DNA from: Actinomycetospora sp. NBRC 106378 | Lineage (GTDB): Bacteria; Actinomycetota; Actinomycetes; Mycobacteriales; Pseudonocardiaceae | Direction of reading: 5' to 3' | Assembly: GCF_030269685.1 (NCBI RefSeq) | Contig: NZ_BSTT01000010.1 | Coordinates: forward strand, 62,001-126,000 | DNA: 64,000 bases | In this document: one piece after another, positions 23,576 to 33,184 of the stretch | Layout: every line of letters begins with the position of its first letter | Numbering within the stretch: the first letter of the stretch is position 1 | Notes under the pieces: generated by a model | The model's input: the letters and a program-made list of their open reading frames with translations, nothing else | Databases searched by the model: none | Told to the model about the DNA's origin: nothing | Translations under genes and position numbers: made by a program

Positions 23576-24583
23576 GTGGGACCTCCCGGACGCCCGACCG
23601 TCGTGACCGCGGCGGCGGGCGCGCTCGCGACCACCGCCGTCCTGCTGCCCGAGGCCCTCGGGCTCGACCGCACCGCCCCCTGGCCGATCGTCACGGCGTT
23701 CCGCCGGCGCCTCGCGCTGGGGGCCGTCGGGGCGGCTGCGGTCGCGGCGGCGAGACCGGGGCCGTGGCGCGGGGCCGGCCTCGGCGCGGGCGCGGTCGCG
23801 GCGGCCGCCCTCGTCGTGTCGACCGTGCGGCACCGGCCGCACCCCGGGGGCACGCCCGTCGGCGAGCCGGTGAGCGTCCTCGGAGCCAACGTCCGGATCG
23901 GCCGGGCCGACCCGGGGGCCCTCGGGGCCCTGGTGCGCCGGGAACGCCCCGACGTCGTGGTCCTGCTGGAGGCCGGAGACCGCTTCCGCCGGTCGCTCAC
24001 CCGCGAGATCGACGACCTCGGCTACCGAGGCTGGTCGTGCGCCCCCGGCCGGGCCGAGGTCGAGGCCGCGGGCGCCGGCGACCACGCGTGCACCTCGGTG
24101 CTCGTCGCGCCCGGGCTCGGTGACGTCACGGTGCGGGCGGTCACCCGCGACACCGCCTCGGGGTGGATCGAGCTGACCGGCGGGGCACTCGGCGACACCC
24201 GGTTCCTCGCGGTGCACCCGGCCGTCCTGCTGCCGAGCCGCACCCACGAGTGGCGCCGGGAGCTGGCGCGCCTGGCCGGGCTGGTCGCCGACGACCCGCG
24301 GCCGACCGTGGTCGTCGGCGACCTGAACTCCACGCTCGAGCACCGGGCCCTGCAGCCCGTCCTGCACCACGTGCGCTCGGCGTCCGCCGAGGTCGGGCGC
24401 GCGCGGGAGGGGACGTGGCCGGGCGGCAAGCCGCGGTGGCTCGGCGTCGCGATCGACCACGTCCTCGTCTCCGCCACCGTCGGCGTCGGGTCGGTCGAGG
24501 TCCTCGACGTGCCCGGCAGCGACCACCGCGCCGTGCTCGCGCGGCTCAGGCGTCCGACAGGCGCCGGAGCTCGTCGTCGCTGA
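23576..24583 (+). CDS. Membrane-anchored endonuclease/exonuclease/phosphatase (EEP) family protein
   Basis: A 335-residue protein. Three hydrophobic N-terminal segments (about residues 8-30, 42-60, 66-85) precede an EEP domain on the outside or inside of the membrane. Catalytic motifs seen are GANVRIGR, VVLLEAGDRF (Glu), VVGDLNST (Asp-x-Asn) and the terminal PGSDHRAVLARL (Ser-Asp-His). Proteins of this shape cleave phosphodiesters in lipids, DNA or nucleotides; the substrate is not known. GTG at 23576 is used; GTG at 23603 is an alternative. It overlaps the convergent aldo/keto reductase gene by 38 bp. Confidence 0.82.
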   Translation: MGPPGRPTVVTAAAGALATTAVLLPEALGLDRTAPWPIVTAFRRRLALGAVGAAAVAAARPGPWRGAGLGAGAVAAAALVVSTVRHRPHPGGTPVGEPVSVLGANVRIGRADPGALGALVRRERPDVVVLLEAGDRFRRSLTREIDDLGYRGWSCAPGRAEVEAAGAGDHACTSVLVAPGLGDVTVRAVTRDTASGWIELTGGALGDTRFLAVHPAVLLPSRTHEWRRELARLAGLVADDPRPTVVVGDLNSTLEHRALQPVLHHVRSASAEVGRAREGTWPGGKPRWLGVAIDHVLVSATVGVGSVEVLDVPGSDHRAVLARLRRPTGAGARRR

Positions 24584-25484
24584 GCCGCAGGGACACCGCG
24601 GGCAGGATCTCGCCGAGCTGCGCCAGCGTCCGGCCCGAGGCGATCGGGGCACCCACCGTCGGCTGCGCGGCGAGCCAGGCCAGCGACACCGCGGCGACCG
24701 GCACGTCGTGGGCCGCCGCGATCTCGTCCAGGACGCCCAGCACGGCCACCCCGTGGTCGTCGAGGTAGGCGCGGGCGCCCTCGACGCGGGCGCCCGCCAT
24801 CGCCCCGGACGAGGCCCCCGAGTCGACCGTGTCCTGCCCGGGCCGGTACTTCCCCGTCAGGAACCCCTTGGCGAGCCCGAAGTAGGGGTAGCAGACCAGT
24901 CCCTCGCGCTGGACCAGCGGCGCCAGGTCGCGCTCGTAGTCGCGCTCGACGAGGTTGTAGTGCGGCTGCACCGCGGAGAAGCGCGTCAGGTCGTGCTTGT
25001 CGGCGAGCTCCAGGGCGCCGGCGAGCCGGTCGGCATCGAAGTTCGACGCGCCGACCGCCCGCACCTTCCCGGCGCGGACCAGCTCGTCGAAGGCCGCGAC
25101 GTAGTCCTCCTGCGGGGTGTCGGGGTCGTCGCGGTGGGCGTAGTACAGGTCGATGTGGTCGGTCTGCAGCCGGCGCAGCGAGTCGTCGCACGCGGCGCGG
25201 ATGTTCTCCGGACGCAGGCCCTTGCGCTGCTCCCACGACCCGACCTTCGTCGCGATGACCACGTCGTCGCGGCGCCCGGTGCGCGCCAGCCAGTTCCCGA
25301 TCACCGTCTCGGACTCGCCGCCGGAGTTGCCCTCGGCCCGCGCCATGTACGAGTCCGCGGTGTCGATCATGCGGCCGCCGGCGTCGACGAACGCGTCGAG
25401 CAGGGCGTGCGAGGTCGGTTCGTCCGCGGTCCAGCCGAAGACGTTCCCGCCCAGGCAGAGCCCGTCGTCAGGAAGAGAGGTCAT
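24546..25484 (-). CDS. Aldo/keto reductase
   Basis: A 312-residue NADPH-dependent oxidoreductase of the YajO/Tas-like branch. The catalytic tetrad is visible as Asp in DTADSYM, Tyr of DSYM, Lys in IATKVGSW and His in YYAHRDDP. GASNFDADRL and SAVQPHYNLVERD are family motifs for the barrel. The substrate cannot be inferred. It is convergent with and overlaps the EEP gene by 38 bp, and is divergent from the phosphatase-like gene at 25576. Confidence 0.92.
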   Translation of the reverse strand: MTSLPDDGLCLGGNVFGWTADEPTSHALLDAFVDAGGRMIDTADSYMARAEGNSGGESETVIGNWLARTGRRDDVVIATKVGSWEQRKGLRPENIRAACDDSLRRLQTDHIDLYYAHRDDPDTPQEDYVAAFDELVRAGKVRAVGASNFDADRLAGALELADKHDLTRFSAVQPHYNLVERDYERDLAPLVQREGLVCYPYFGLAKGFLTGKYRPGQDTVDSGASSGAMAGARVEGARAYLDDHGVAVLGVLDEIAAAHDVPVAAVSLAWLAAQPTVGAPIASGRTLAQLGEILPAVSLRLSDDELRRLSDA

Positions 25485-25575
25485 GCTCCCGGTCTACCCC
25501 TCCCGGGTCGGGCAGACCCTGCACGTGCGCGAGGGATCTTGGAGCGGGCCCGGGGCAGGTGGCACCGTCGCCGGG

Positions 25576-26151
25576 ATGGACGAGCTGCTCGCCGACGTCG
25601 CCGTCCTCGGGGAGACGCCGCGCATCCTGGTGGCCTGCGGCTTCGAGGGCGCGCTGGCGCACCTCGGGGAGGACCGGGCGCTCCCGGAGTCGTCCGAGGC
25701 GCTCAACGTGCTGCTGGCCCTGCCGGGCACCGTCGTGGCCGTCGTCTCGGACCGGCCGCCGGAGGAGATGTCGGAGCTGATGTTCCTGTCCGGCTCCAAG
25801 GGCGGCCTGCGGATGATCCGCCCGGAGGACGTCGGGTCGCTGCGCGTGGGGGTCGATTCCGCGCTCGTCATCGACGTGGACCCGGCCTCACTGGAGGCCC
25901 TCCGCGACGGCGACCTCGCCGTGCTCGTGGACGCCGACGCGGACCGCGACGCCGACCGCGACGACCGCACCGACACCGGGGACGGTCCCCACCGCGTGGT
26001 CGACGCCGAGGACGTCGTCGTGGTGCTCGAGGAGCTCGTGGGCGTCCGTTGGCGCCGGCTCCTCGTCACCGGGCACGCGACGTCCGGCGTCCCGCTCAGC
26101 GACCCCGGAGCACCGCCAGCACCGCCGCGTGCACGCTCGGCCGGGCGATGA
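25576..26151 (+). CDS. Degenerate trehalose-phosphatase (OtsB)-like N-terminal domain protein
   Basis: A 191-residue protein whose start resembles the HAD motif region of OtsB: ILVACGFEGALAHL stands where active enzymes have a DYDGTLAP-type motif, and VVAVVSDRP stands for VVSGR. Both catalytic aspartates are lost (Cys-Gly-Phe-Glu), so it is not expected to hydrolyse phosphate. The remainder is Asp/Arg-rich (DADRDADRDDRTD) without a cap domain. It may be a remnant or a binding protein. It overlaps the convergent cysQ gene by 56 bp. Assignment rests on distant likeness. Confidence 0.55.
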   Translation: MDELLADVAVLGETPRILVACGFEGALAHLGEDRALPESSEALNVLLALPGTVVAVVSDRPPEEMSELMFLSGSKGGLRMIRPEDVGSLRVGVDSALVIDVDPASLEALRDGDLAVLVDADADRDADRDDRTDTGDGPHRVVDAEDVVVVLEELVGVRWRRLLVTGHATSGVPLSDPGAPPAPPRARSAGR

Positions 26152-26869
26152 GCAGGTCGGGGGAGTAGGGGTCGTCCTGCCCGTAGGGCACCGGCGAGCC
26201 GTCGATGCGGGTGGCGATCAGCCCGGCGGCCATCGCGACCGCCATCGGCGCGGCGTTGTCCCACTCGTACTGGCCGCCGGAGTGCAGGTAGACGTCGGCC
26301 TCGCCGTCGAGCACCGCGAGCGTCTTCACCCCGGCCGCCGAGCGCTTGACCAGCCGCACGTCGAAGGCCCGCTCGACCGCACGCAGCTCGTGCGGCGGCC
26401 GCGAGCGGCTCACGGTGACCGCGAGCTCGTCGCCGACGGGAGAGTCGGGGATGTGGTCCACGGTGTCGGAGTCGACGAGCGCGCCGCGGCCCGGCACGGC
26501 CACTGCGCCCGCCGCGAGCTGCCCGTCGACCACGAGCGCGACGTGCACCCCCCACTCGTCGGTGCCGCGGCCGAAGCCGGAGGACCCGTCGAGCGGGTCG
26601 ACGATCCAGAGGCGCCGGCCCTGCCGGTCGGCCGGGTCGAGCGAGCCCTCCTCGGAGAGCACCGCGTCGTCCGGGCGGCGCCGGGCGAGCTCGGTGGTGA
26701 GGTACTCGTGGGCCTGCTCGTCGCCCGCGTACTCGCGATCGCGCCCCGTCGGGGTGGACGCGCGGAGGTCGAGCAGCAGACGCCCGGTGGCGTCGGCGAG
26801 CTCCCGGGCGAGCGCGGCGTCCTCCGCGTAGGCGGGGCTGCCGGGCGTCACGGTGTCTGCTGCGCTCAC
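26096..26869 (-). CDS. cysQ: CysQ-type 3'(2'),5'-bisphosphate nucleotidase / inositol phosphatase family
   Basis: A 257-residue enzyme of the Li-sensitive phosphatase fold. Metal motifs are LSEEGSLD (Glu-Glu), WIVDPLDGSSGFGRG (DPxDGS) and YEWDNAAP (WDxAP-like). CysQ removes the 3' phosphate of PAP in sulfate assimilation; in mycobacteria it also acts on fructose-1,6-bisphosphate and inositol phosphates. GTG at 26869 is used because the family N-terminus starts there. It lies next to a Uma2 gene on the same strand but without overlap. Confidence 0.88.
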   Translation of the reverse strand: MSAADTVTPGSPAYAEDAALARELADATGRLLLDLRASTPTGRDREYAGDEQAHEYLTTELARRRPDDAVLSEEGSLDPADRQGRRLWIVDPLDGSSGFGRGTDEWGVHVALVVDGQLAAGAVAVPGRGALVDSDTVDHIPDSPVGDELAVTVSRSRPPHELRAVERAFDVRLVKRSAAGVKTLAVLDGEADVYLHSGGQYEWDNAAPMAVAMAAGLIATRIDGSPVPYGQDDPYSPDLLIARPSVHAAVLAVLRGR

Positions 26870-26910
26870 CCCCCGATCTTCGCCCACGGCACCGGGCGGG
26901 TGCGCGGTGG

Positions 26911-27456
26911 CTACCGCAGGGCCGCGAGGTCGAGCGTGGCGCCGAACCCGAGCGGGGCGATCCCACGGTGCTCGGTGACGACCCGGTAGGCGCCGCCGAC
27001 GAGGACGAACTCGGTCAGCGTGGGGCCGTCGGGGTCGACGATGCCGTAGTGCGGGATGCCGCCCTCGGCGTACTCCGCGAGCTTGGCGACCCGGTCGGTC
27101 CGGCGGCTCCCCGGGGAGAGGATCTCGAGCGCCGCGAGGAGGTCGCCCGGCACGAGGCGACCGCCGCGGTCGTAGGCCTCGGCCCGGACCACGGCGACGT
27201 CGGGCTTGCGGACCGTCGGGGGAGGGCCCGCGTCGATGAGGACGTCGATGTCCGGCACCAGCACGTGGTCCGGCGCGACCTGGGGCGCCAGGGCGGCACA
27301 GAGCCGCCACATGAGGTTCTGATGCGGCTGTCCCGGGCTCGGCGACACGACCAGCACCCCCTCGACCAGCTCGGCGGTCTTGACGAGCTCCTCGTCGAGT
27401 GCCTCCCACTCGTCGAGCGAGAGCAGGTGGTCGGGCCAGGGCTGCGCCGTCGTCAC
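26911..27456 (-). CDS. Uma2-family (DUF820) protein
   Basis: A 181-residue protein of the Uma2/DUF820 restriction-endonuclease-like fold. Family features are AELVEGVLVVSPSPGQPHQ, VPDIDVLID with RKPDVAVVR, and EILSPGSRRTDRVAKLAEYAE. The Asp and Glu/Lys residues of the PD-(D/E)xK core are present. Uma2 proteins are abundant in actinobacteria and cyanobacteria, and their task is not established. GTG at 27456 has GGAGGAGG upstream; this decides the start over a longer reading. Confidence 0.88.
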   Translation of the reverse strand: MTTAQPWPDHLLSLDEWEALDEELVKTAELVEGVLVVSPSPGQPHQNLMWRLCAALAPQVAPDHVLVPDIDVLIDAGPPPTVRKPDVAVVRAEAYDRGGRLVPGDLLAALEILSPGSRRTDRVAKLAEYAEGGIPHYGIVDPDGPTLTEFVLVGGAYRVVTEHRGIAPLGFGATLDLAALR

Positions 27457-27508
27457 GGACCTCTCACCTCCTCCGACGCCGCCCATCGTCCCACGGTTCC
27501 CGCGGGTC

Positions 27509-27799
27509 CTAGGGCGTTTCGGCGGCGATCAGCACCCGCGCGAGCTCGTCGAGCACGGCGGCCCGGGCCTCGTCGCGCTCCGGCACGGTCTGCGGGTTCT
27601 GGTCGAGCAGGAGCCGCGCGAGGCTCGCGAGGCTGATCACCTGGGCGCCGTACTCCTCGGGGCCCCCGAGCTCCCCGAGCAGGGCGCCGACCGCCGGCAG
27701 GTCCCCGGCGTCCATGGCACGGATGACGGCGACGGACCGCTCGTGCACGTCGGCGGGATCGGGACCGGGGAGATCGTCGGCGGCGGGGTGCTGGGTCAT
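27509..27799 (-). CDS. Small acidic hypothetical protein
   Basis: A 96-residue soluble, acidic, helical protein (MTQHPAADDLPGPDPADVHE; DLPAVGALLGELGGPEEYGA). It is not assigned to a family. Leucine-rich helices such as LASLARLLLDQNP suggest a small helical bundle. An ATG at 27814 is also in frame, but has no better ribosome-binding site. It is placed between the thioesterase and Uma2 genes on the same strand. Confidence 0.6.
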   Translation of the reverse strand: MTQHPAADDLPGPDPADVHERSVAVIRAMDAGDLPAVGALLGELGGPEEYGAQVISLASLARLLLDQNPQTVPERDEARAAVLDELARVLIAAETP

Positions 27800-27833
27800 G
27801 CCGTCGAGCATCACAGACCGGTCGCGGGCGGGC

Positions 27834-28247
27834 TCAGCGGACCGCGATGACCGACTTCGTGATCTGGCTGCGCGCCACCAGGCGGTCCCCGACGGTCGCG
27901 GTGGCGCTGACGAAGCCCAGCCGCCGGGTGCGGCGCTCCAGGACCGCGGTGACCAGCACCTCCTCGTCGCGCTGTCCCGGGCTCAGCAGCTGCGTCGAGA
28001 TGTGGTGGGTGACGGCGTGCTCGTCGTCGGCGAGCTCGGGCAGCAGGGTGAGGAAGCCCTGCAGCTCGAGGATCGCGCCGAGGGCGCCGGCGTGGAGCGT
28101 CCCGCCGGGGTTGATGGCGAGGCCCCGGACCGGGAACAGCAGCCCGGCGGTGGGGGCCGCCGGGTCGGCCGGCCGTGCCCCGAGCGCCTCCTGCAGCGGG
28201 ATGGCCAGGGCCGCGGCGGCCCGGGCCTCGAGCGACGCGGCGTTCAG
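27834..28247 (-). CDS. PaaI-type hotdog thioesterase, probable CTG start
   Basis: A 137-residue acyl-CoA thioesterase of the hotdog fold, with INPGGTLHAGALGAILE (the active-site helix region of PaaI/YbgC-like enzymes) and HHISTQLLSPGQRDEE and VTAVLERRTRRLGFV. There is no ATG, GTG or TTG in the frame that gives a sensible N-terminus. The codon CTG at 28247 overlaps the stop of the upstream gene as CTGA, with GGCGGGACGG just ahead, exactly like the ATGA/GTGA couplings elsewhere in the window. CTG initiation is therefore proposed (inference). Confidence 0.72.
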   Translation of the reverse strand: MNAASLEARAAAALAIPLQEALGARPADPAAPTAGLLFPVRGLAINPGGTLHAGALGAILELQGFLTLLPELADDEHAVTHHISTQLLSPGQRDEEVLVTAVLERRTRRLGFVSATATVGDRLVARSQITKSVIAVR

Positions 28248-28444
28248 CGGATGCCGTCCCGCCGCAGGACGGAGAGCGCCCAGGCCGACAGGCCGCCGAG
28301 GACGAGGCAGACGGCGAGGAGGGCGGCGAACCACCACACCCCGGTCAGCACCAGCAGGACCGCCCACAGCACGCCCAGGGTCGCGTTGAACCACAGCAGG
28401 AACACGTAGCGGCGGCGCTCGTCGGGGCGGACCCGCTCCTCCAT
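28244..28444 (-). CDS. Small two-helix membrane protein
   Basis: A 66-residue protein: a charged N-terminus (MEERVRPDERRRYVF), two hydrophobic helices (LLWFNATLGVLWAVLLVL and WWFAALLAVCLVLGGLSAWA), and a short basic tail. It has no known family. A GTG two codons upstream (28450) is possible. Its stop overlaps the proposed CTG start of the thioesterase, so the two are likely co-translated. Confidence 0.65.
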   Translation of the reverse strand: MEERVRPDERRRYVFLLWFNATLGVLWAVLLVLTGVWWFAALLAVCLVLGGLSAWALSVLRRDGIR

Positions 28445-28467
28445 CGGCACGCCCCCACGCTAGCGCC

Positions 28468-28816
28468 TCAGAAGCGGAGCACCGGCTTGATGGTCCGCCC
28501 GGCCGCCGAGTCGGCGAACGCCTGCTCGATGTCCGCGAAGTCGTAGTGCCGCACCAACTTGTCGAACGGGAAGCGCCCGGCGCGCCACAGCTCGATCAGG
28601 CGCGGGATGAACAGCCGCGGCACCGCGTCGCCCTCGATGATCGTCGTGAGCGTCCAGCCCCGGAGCAGCGACGCCGCCGTCTCCAGGGCGACCTCGGTGC
28701 CGATGGGGGCCTGACCGAGCAGCCCCGCCACGCCGCGGACGGCGAGCGAGTCGACGGTCTGGCGCAGCACCGACCGCGGCGTTGGTGCTCGGCACGACGG
28801 CGGCGGTGGTCCTCAC
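28468..28816 (-). pseudogene. Internally deleted, frameshifted zinc-type alcohol dehydrogenase
   Basis: The last 100 codons (28770-28468) encode the C-terminal end of an NAD(P)-dependent aryl-alcohol dehydrogenase-like protein: VLRQTVDSLAVRGVAGLLG, then GDAVPRLFIPRLIELWRAG and FPFDKLVRHYDFADIEQAF. Directly ahead, in a different frame and overlapping the EamA stop as GTGA, lies RTTAAVV, the usual N-terminus of this family. About 240 internal residues, including both zinc sites and most of the nucleotide-binding fold, are missing. It cannot make an active enzyme. Confidence 0.75.
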
Positions 28817-29739
28817 GATCGCATCGACCCAGAAGGAGTGACGGCCGACACCTCCTCACGATGACGGCGGCGGGGCCAGGTCCCGAGGCCGACGAACATG
28901 CCGACGAGCGCGACCGCGAGGCCGAGCACGGCCCGCAGGGTCAGCGGCTCGGCGAGCAGCGGGACGGCCAGGAGGGCGGTCGTCGCGGGGGAGAGGTTGA
29001 GCAGGGCGGAGACGTGCACCGTCGAGCGGCGGCGCAGCAGGACGAACATGACCGCGAACGTGCCCGCGGAGTTCACGACACCGAGCCAGACCACCGCGAG
29101 CCAGCCCCCGCCTCCCGTCGGGAGCCACTGCGGGTCGAGGAACGGCATTGCCACCGCGAGGACGACCATCGAGGTGACCATCTGGACCACCACGCTCGCG
29201 GCGACGGGCGTGTCGTCGTTGAAGCGCTTCTGGTAGAGCGTCCCCGCCGTCAGGAACGCCATCCCGAGCACCGGCAGCAGCACCGGCCCCACCGGGCCGC
29301 CGCCGGACAGGTCGCCCGACACCACGATGTAGACCCCGCCCGCGCCGATGATCAGCCCGATCACCGGAGCGGCCCCCAGACGGGTCCGCAGCACCAGCGG
29401 CGTGAGCAGCCCGACGAGCAGCGGCGCGAGGCCGACGATCAGGCTCGTCAGCCCCGCCGGGACGCCCCGCGCGACGCCCGTGAAGACCGCCGAGAACACC
29501 CCGACCTGCAGCAGCAGCGCGGTGACCACGAGGTGGGCGAGGACCCGGCCGCGCGGCAGGCCGGGACGGAGCCACGCCGCCGCCGCTCCGGTCACGGCGG
29601 CCGCGACGACGAACCGCCAGAACAGCACGGTCGGCACGTCGGTGGTGCGGGTGGCGAGCTTGGCGACGATGAACCCCGAGGCCCACAGCAGGACGAACAG
29701 CGCGCTGAGCAGCGGGACCGTCCACCGCGACGAGGTCAC
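28813..29739 (-). CDS. EamA/DMT-family transporter
   Basis: A 308-residue exporter with ten predicted helices in two EamA repeats. Family motifs include LFVLLWASGFIVAKLATR near the N-terminus, VPTVLFWRFVVAAAV, and the second-repeat stretch NLSPATTALLAVPLLAEPL. The substrate is unknown (amino acids or metabolites are typical). The C-terminal tail is Arg/His-rich. It ends as GTGA over the remnant dehydrogenase, which would have been its operon partner. Confidence 0.88.
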   Translation of the reverse strand: MTSSRWTVPLLSALFVLLWASGFIVAKLATRTTDVPTVLFWRFVVAAAVTGAAAAWLRPGLPRGRVLAHLVVTALLLQVGVFSAVFTGVARGVPAGLTSLIVGLAPLLVGLLTPLVLRTRLGAAPVIGLIIGAGGVYIVVSGDLSGGGPVGPVLLPVLGMAFLTAGTLYQKRFNDDTPVAASVVVQMVTSMVVLAVAMPFLDPQWLPTGGGGWLAVVWLGVVNSAGTFAVMFVLLRRRSTVHVSALLNLSPATTALLAVPLLAEPLTLRAVLGLAVALVGMFVGLGTWPRRRHREEVSAVTPSGSMRS

Positions 29740-29776
29740 GGACGATCAGCCAACGCGACATCGGTCGCGGGCGCAA

Positions 29777-29818
29777 ACGACGACGGCCCCCGCGCCGGAG
29801 CTCGGGGGCCGTCGTCGT
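29777..29818. terminator. Terminator between sigA and the EamA gene
   Basis: Perfect 16-bp arms (ACGACGACGGCCCCCG and CGGGGGCCGTCGTCGT) around a 10-nt loop, 8 bp past the sigA stop. Confidence 0.85.
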
Positions 29819-29825
29819 GGTGGTG

Positions 29826-31220
<1,395 letters not shown>

Positions 31221-31364
31221 AAACGACCTTTCGCGACGATCGACTGCTGGGCGAGGAGACGGCCACCGGATCGACGGACCCGGGACGCCGTCCACCTCGA
31301 CACGGAGTGTTCGGGAGGGGTTTGAGCCCCGGCTCCGGCGGTGAACCGCCGCAAGCTGTTCACC

Positions 31365-31370
31365 ATTGTA
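31365..31370 (-). promoter_or_regulatory. Candidate -10 element of sigA
   Basis: TACAAT on the minus strand within CGTTACAATGG, the only good -10 consensus in the 238-bp gap before sigA. It would give a leader of about 140 nt. A hairpin (GCGGCGGTTCACCGCC) lies just downstream. No clear -35 was seen. Confidence 0.5.
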
Positions 31371-31458
31371 ACGACGCCGGGTGACGGGCGCCCGTACCTC
31401 ACAGGTCCGAGGTCGGCGTGGCGGCGCGGGTCACCGGTCGTCGGGCGGAAAGCGCAGG

Positions 31459-32250
31459 TCAGGGGCTCGTGTCCTCGGCGGCGGCCATGGCCGCGCCCAC
31501 GATCCCGGCCTGGTTCTGCAGCTGCGCGACCACGATCTCGGTGCGCGCCTCGAGCAGCGGGAGCCACTTGTCGGGCTTCTTGCTCACCCCGCCGCCGAGG
31601 ATGAACAGGTCGGGCCAGACGAGGTCCTCGAGGACCTGGAGGTAGCGGGAGAACCGCTTGGCCCACTTCGGCCAGGACAGCTCCTCCCGCTCACGGGCGG
31701 CGGCCGAGGCCCGGGACTCGGCGTCGTGGCCGTCGACCTGGAGGTGGCCGAACTCGCTGGAGGGCAGCAGCCGGCCGTCGAGGAAGAGCGCCGAACCGAT
31801 GCCGGTGCCGATCGTCAGCATGCAGACCACACCGCGGCGGCCCGCCCCGGCGCCGAAGCGGACCTCGGCGAGCCCCGCCGCGTCCGCGTCGTTGAGCACG
31901 AACACCGGCCTCGACGGTCCGGCTCCGCTGCGCTGCGCGTCCGGCAGCCGCCCGAGCCGCTCCCCGAAGAGCGTGACGGCGTCGGTGCCCGGCCACGTCG
32001 GGTCGATGTTGGCCGCGGTGTGGGCGATCCCGGCCTTGACCACCGAGGGCAGCGTGATGCCGACCGGCCCGTCGTAGCCGTGGGTCTCGACGACGGCCGC
32101 GACCGTGTCCGCGACGGCCTCGGGCGTCGCGGGGTGGGGGGTCTCGATCCGGACCCGATCGGCGAGGAGCTCCCCGGTCTCCGTGTCGACCACGTTGCCC
32201 TTCACGCCGGTGCCGCCGACGTCGATCCCCAACCGTCGCATCCCGTTCAC
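31459..32250 (-). CDS. ppgK: Polyphosphate/ATP glucokinase
   Basis: Phosphorylates glucose with polyphosphate (or ATP). 263 residues, ROK family: [20 protein letters not shown] (phosphate 1), [17 protein letters not shown], and [31 protein letters not shown] carries the sugar-binding Glu-His, and [15 protein letters not shown] is the PPGK-specific stretch. GTG at 32250 or ATG at 32241 can start it. A roughly 30-bp dispersed repeat (31911-31944) forms part of the coding sequence and yields the odd insert [11 protein letters not shown]. It is next to sigA and divergent from suhB, as in mycobacteria. Confidence 0.95.
   Translation of the reverse strand: MNGMRRLGIDVGGTGVKGNVVDTETGELLADRVRIETPHPATPEAVADTVAAVVETHGYDGPVGITLPSVVKAGIAHTAANIDPTWPGTDAVTLFGERLGRLPDAQRSGAGPSRPVFVLNDADAAGLAEVRFGAGAGRRGVVCMLTIGTGIGSALFLDGRLLPSSEFGHLQVDGHDAESRASAAAREREELSWPKWAKRFSRYLQVLEDLVWPDLFILGGGVSKKPDKWLPLLEARTEIVVAQLQNQAGIVGAAMAAAEDTSP
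31911..31944. repeat. GGAGCGCAGCGGAG-type dispersed repeat, copy in ppgK
   Basis: TCGACGGTCCGGCTCCGCTG followed by CGCTGCGCGTCCGG; shares TCGACGGTC-GGCTCCGCTGCGCT with the copies at 43773 and (reversed) 49435. It encodes a Ser/Gly/Arg-rich insert in ppgK. Confidence 0.55.
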
Positions 32251-32299
32251 ACCCCGTCCCCTCGTGCGATTTCGGGCGAGCCTAGCCAGGTGTGATCGG

Positions 32300-33175
32300 A
32301 TGGAGGACGTGACCGACCAGGACGATCAGGACCTCCGGGAACTCGGGCCGGAACTCCGCAAGATCGCCGTCGAGATCGCCCGGGAGACCGCCGCGCTGGC
32401 CCTGGCGGTCCGGGACCGGGTGGTCGGGGACCGCTCGGTCGCCGACATGACGACCAAGAGCTCGGCCACCGACGTCGTCACCGCGGGCGACCGTGAGTGC
32501 GAGGCCCTCGTGCGCGAGCGCCTCGCCGTGCTGCGCCCGGACGACGCCGTGCTCGGCGAGGAGGAGGGCGGGGCGACCTCCGCGCGACCCGGCCAGGTGC
32601 GTTGGGTGGTCGACCCGATCGACGGCACGGTCAACTACACCCACGGCCTGCCCTGGTTCTCGGTCTCCCTGGGTGCCGAGATCGACGGCCGCGCCGTCGC
32701 GGGGGCCGTGGTCGAGCCGGTGTACGGCCGGGTCTGGAGCGCGGCGGCGGGGCACGGCGCCACCCTCGACGACCGGCCGCTGCGCGCGTCGGCCCTGGAT
32801 CGCGTGGAGATCGCCGTGGTGGGCACCGGCCTGGCCTACGACCCGGCGCGCCGGGCCCGCCAGGCCGCGCTCGTCGCCCGCGTGGCCGGCTCGATCGGCG
32901 ACGTCCGCCGCCAGGGCTGCGCGTCGCTGGACCTGTGCTCGGTCGCGGCGGGCTGGGTCGACGGCTTCTACGAGCACGGCCTCAAGCCGTGGGACTGGTC
33001 GGCGGGGGCATTGATCGCCGAGGAGGCGGGGGCGGTCGTGCGCCGCCCGGTCACCGACGCTGCGCCCGACGCGCCCGACGACGGGTGGGGCCCGGAGGCC
33101 ACCTTCGCCGCCGGTCCGGCGCTGGCGGGCCCGCTCGCCGAGCTGCTGCGGTCGGCGGGGGCCCGGGAGGTCTGA
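32300..33175 (+). CDS. suhB: Inositol-1-monophosphatase family protein SuhB
   Basis: A 291-residue Mg-dependent phosphatase. Metal motifs: GEEEGGA (Glu-Glu), [17 protein letters not shown] (DPIDGT), and [17 protein letters not shown] (WDxAG). It makes myo-inositol for phosphatidylinositol and mycothiol synthesis. ATG at 32300 is taken as start; a GTG at 32309 is preceded by GGAGG only 2 nt away, so less likely. It is divergent from ppgK, as in M. tuberculosis (Rv2702/Rv2701c). Confidence 0.92.
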   Translation: MEDVTDQDDQDLRELGPELRKIAVEIARETAALALAVRDRVVGDRSVADMTTKSSATDVVTAGDRECEALVRERLAVLRPDDAVLGEEEGGATSARPGQVRWVVDPIDGTVNYTHGLPWFSVSLGAEIDGRAVAGAVVEPVYGRVWSAAAGHGATLDDRPLRASALDRVEIAVVGTGLAYDPARRARQAALVARVAGSIGDVRRQGCASLDLCSVAAGWVDGFYEHGLKPWDWSAGALIAEEAGAVVRRPVTDAAPDAPDDGWGPEATFAAGPALAGPLAELLRSAGAREV

Positions 33176-33184
33176 GCGCCGGCG

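Noticed and set aside
26911-27456. Uma2 protein considered as part of a defence system
   Set aside because: No methyltransferase, nuclease partner or toxin-antitoxin gene is adjacent; Uma2 genes are common as singletons in actinobacteria.
29777-29818. Hairpin considered as a mobile-element end
   Set aside because: Position 8 bp after the sigA stop and the lack of further copies fit a terminator; the similar hairpin after sodA has the same simple explanation.
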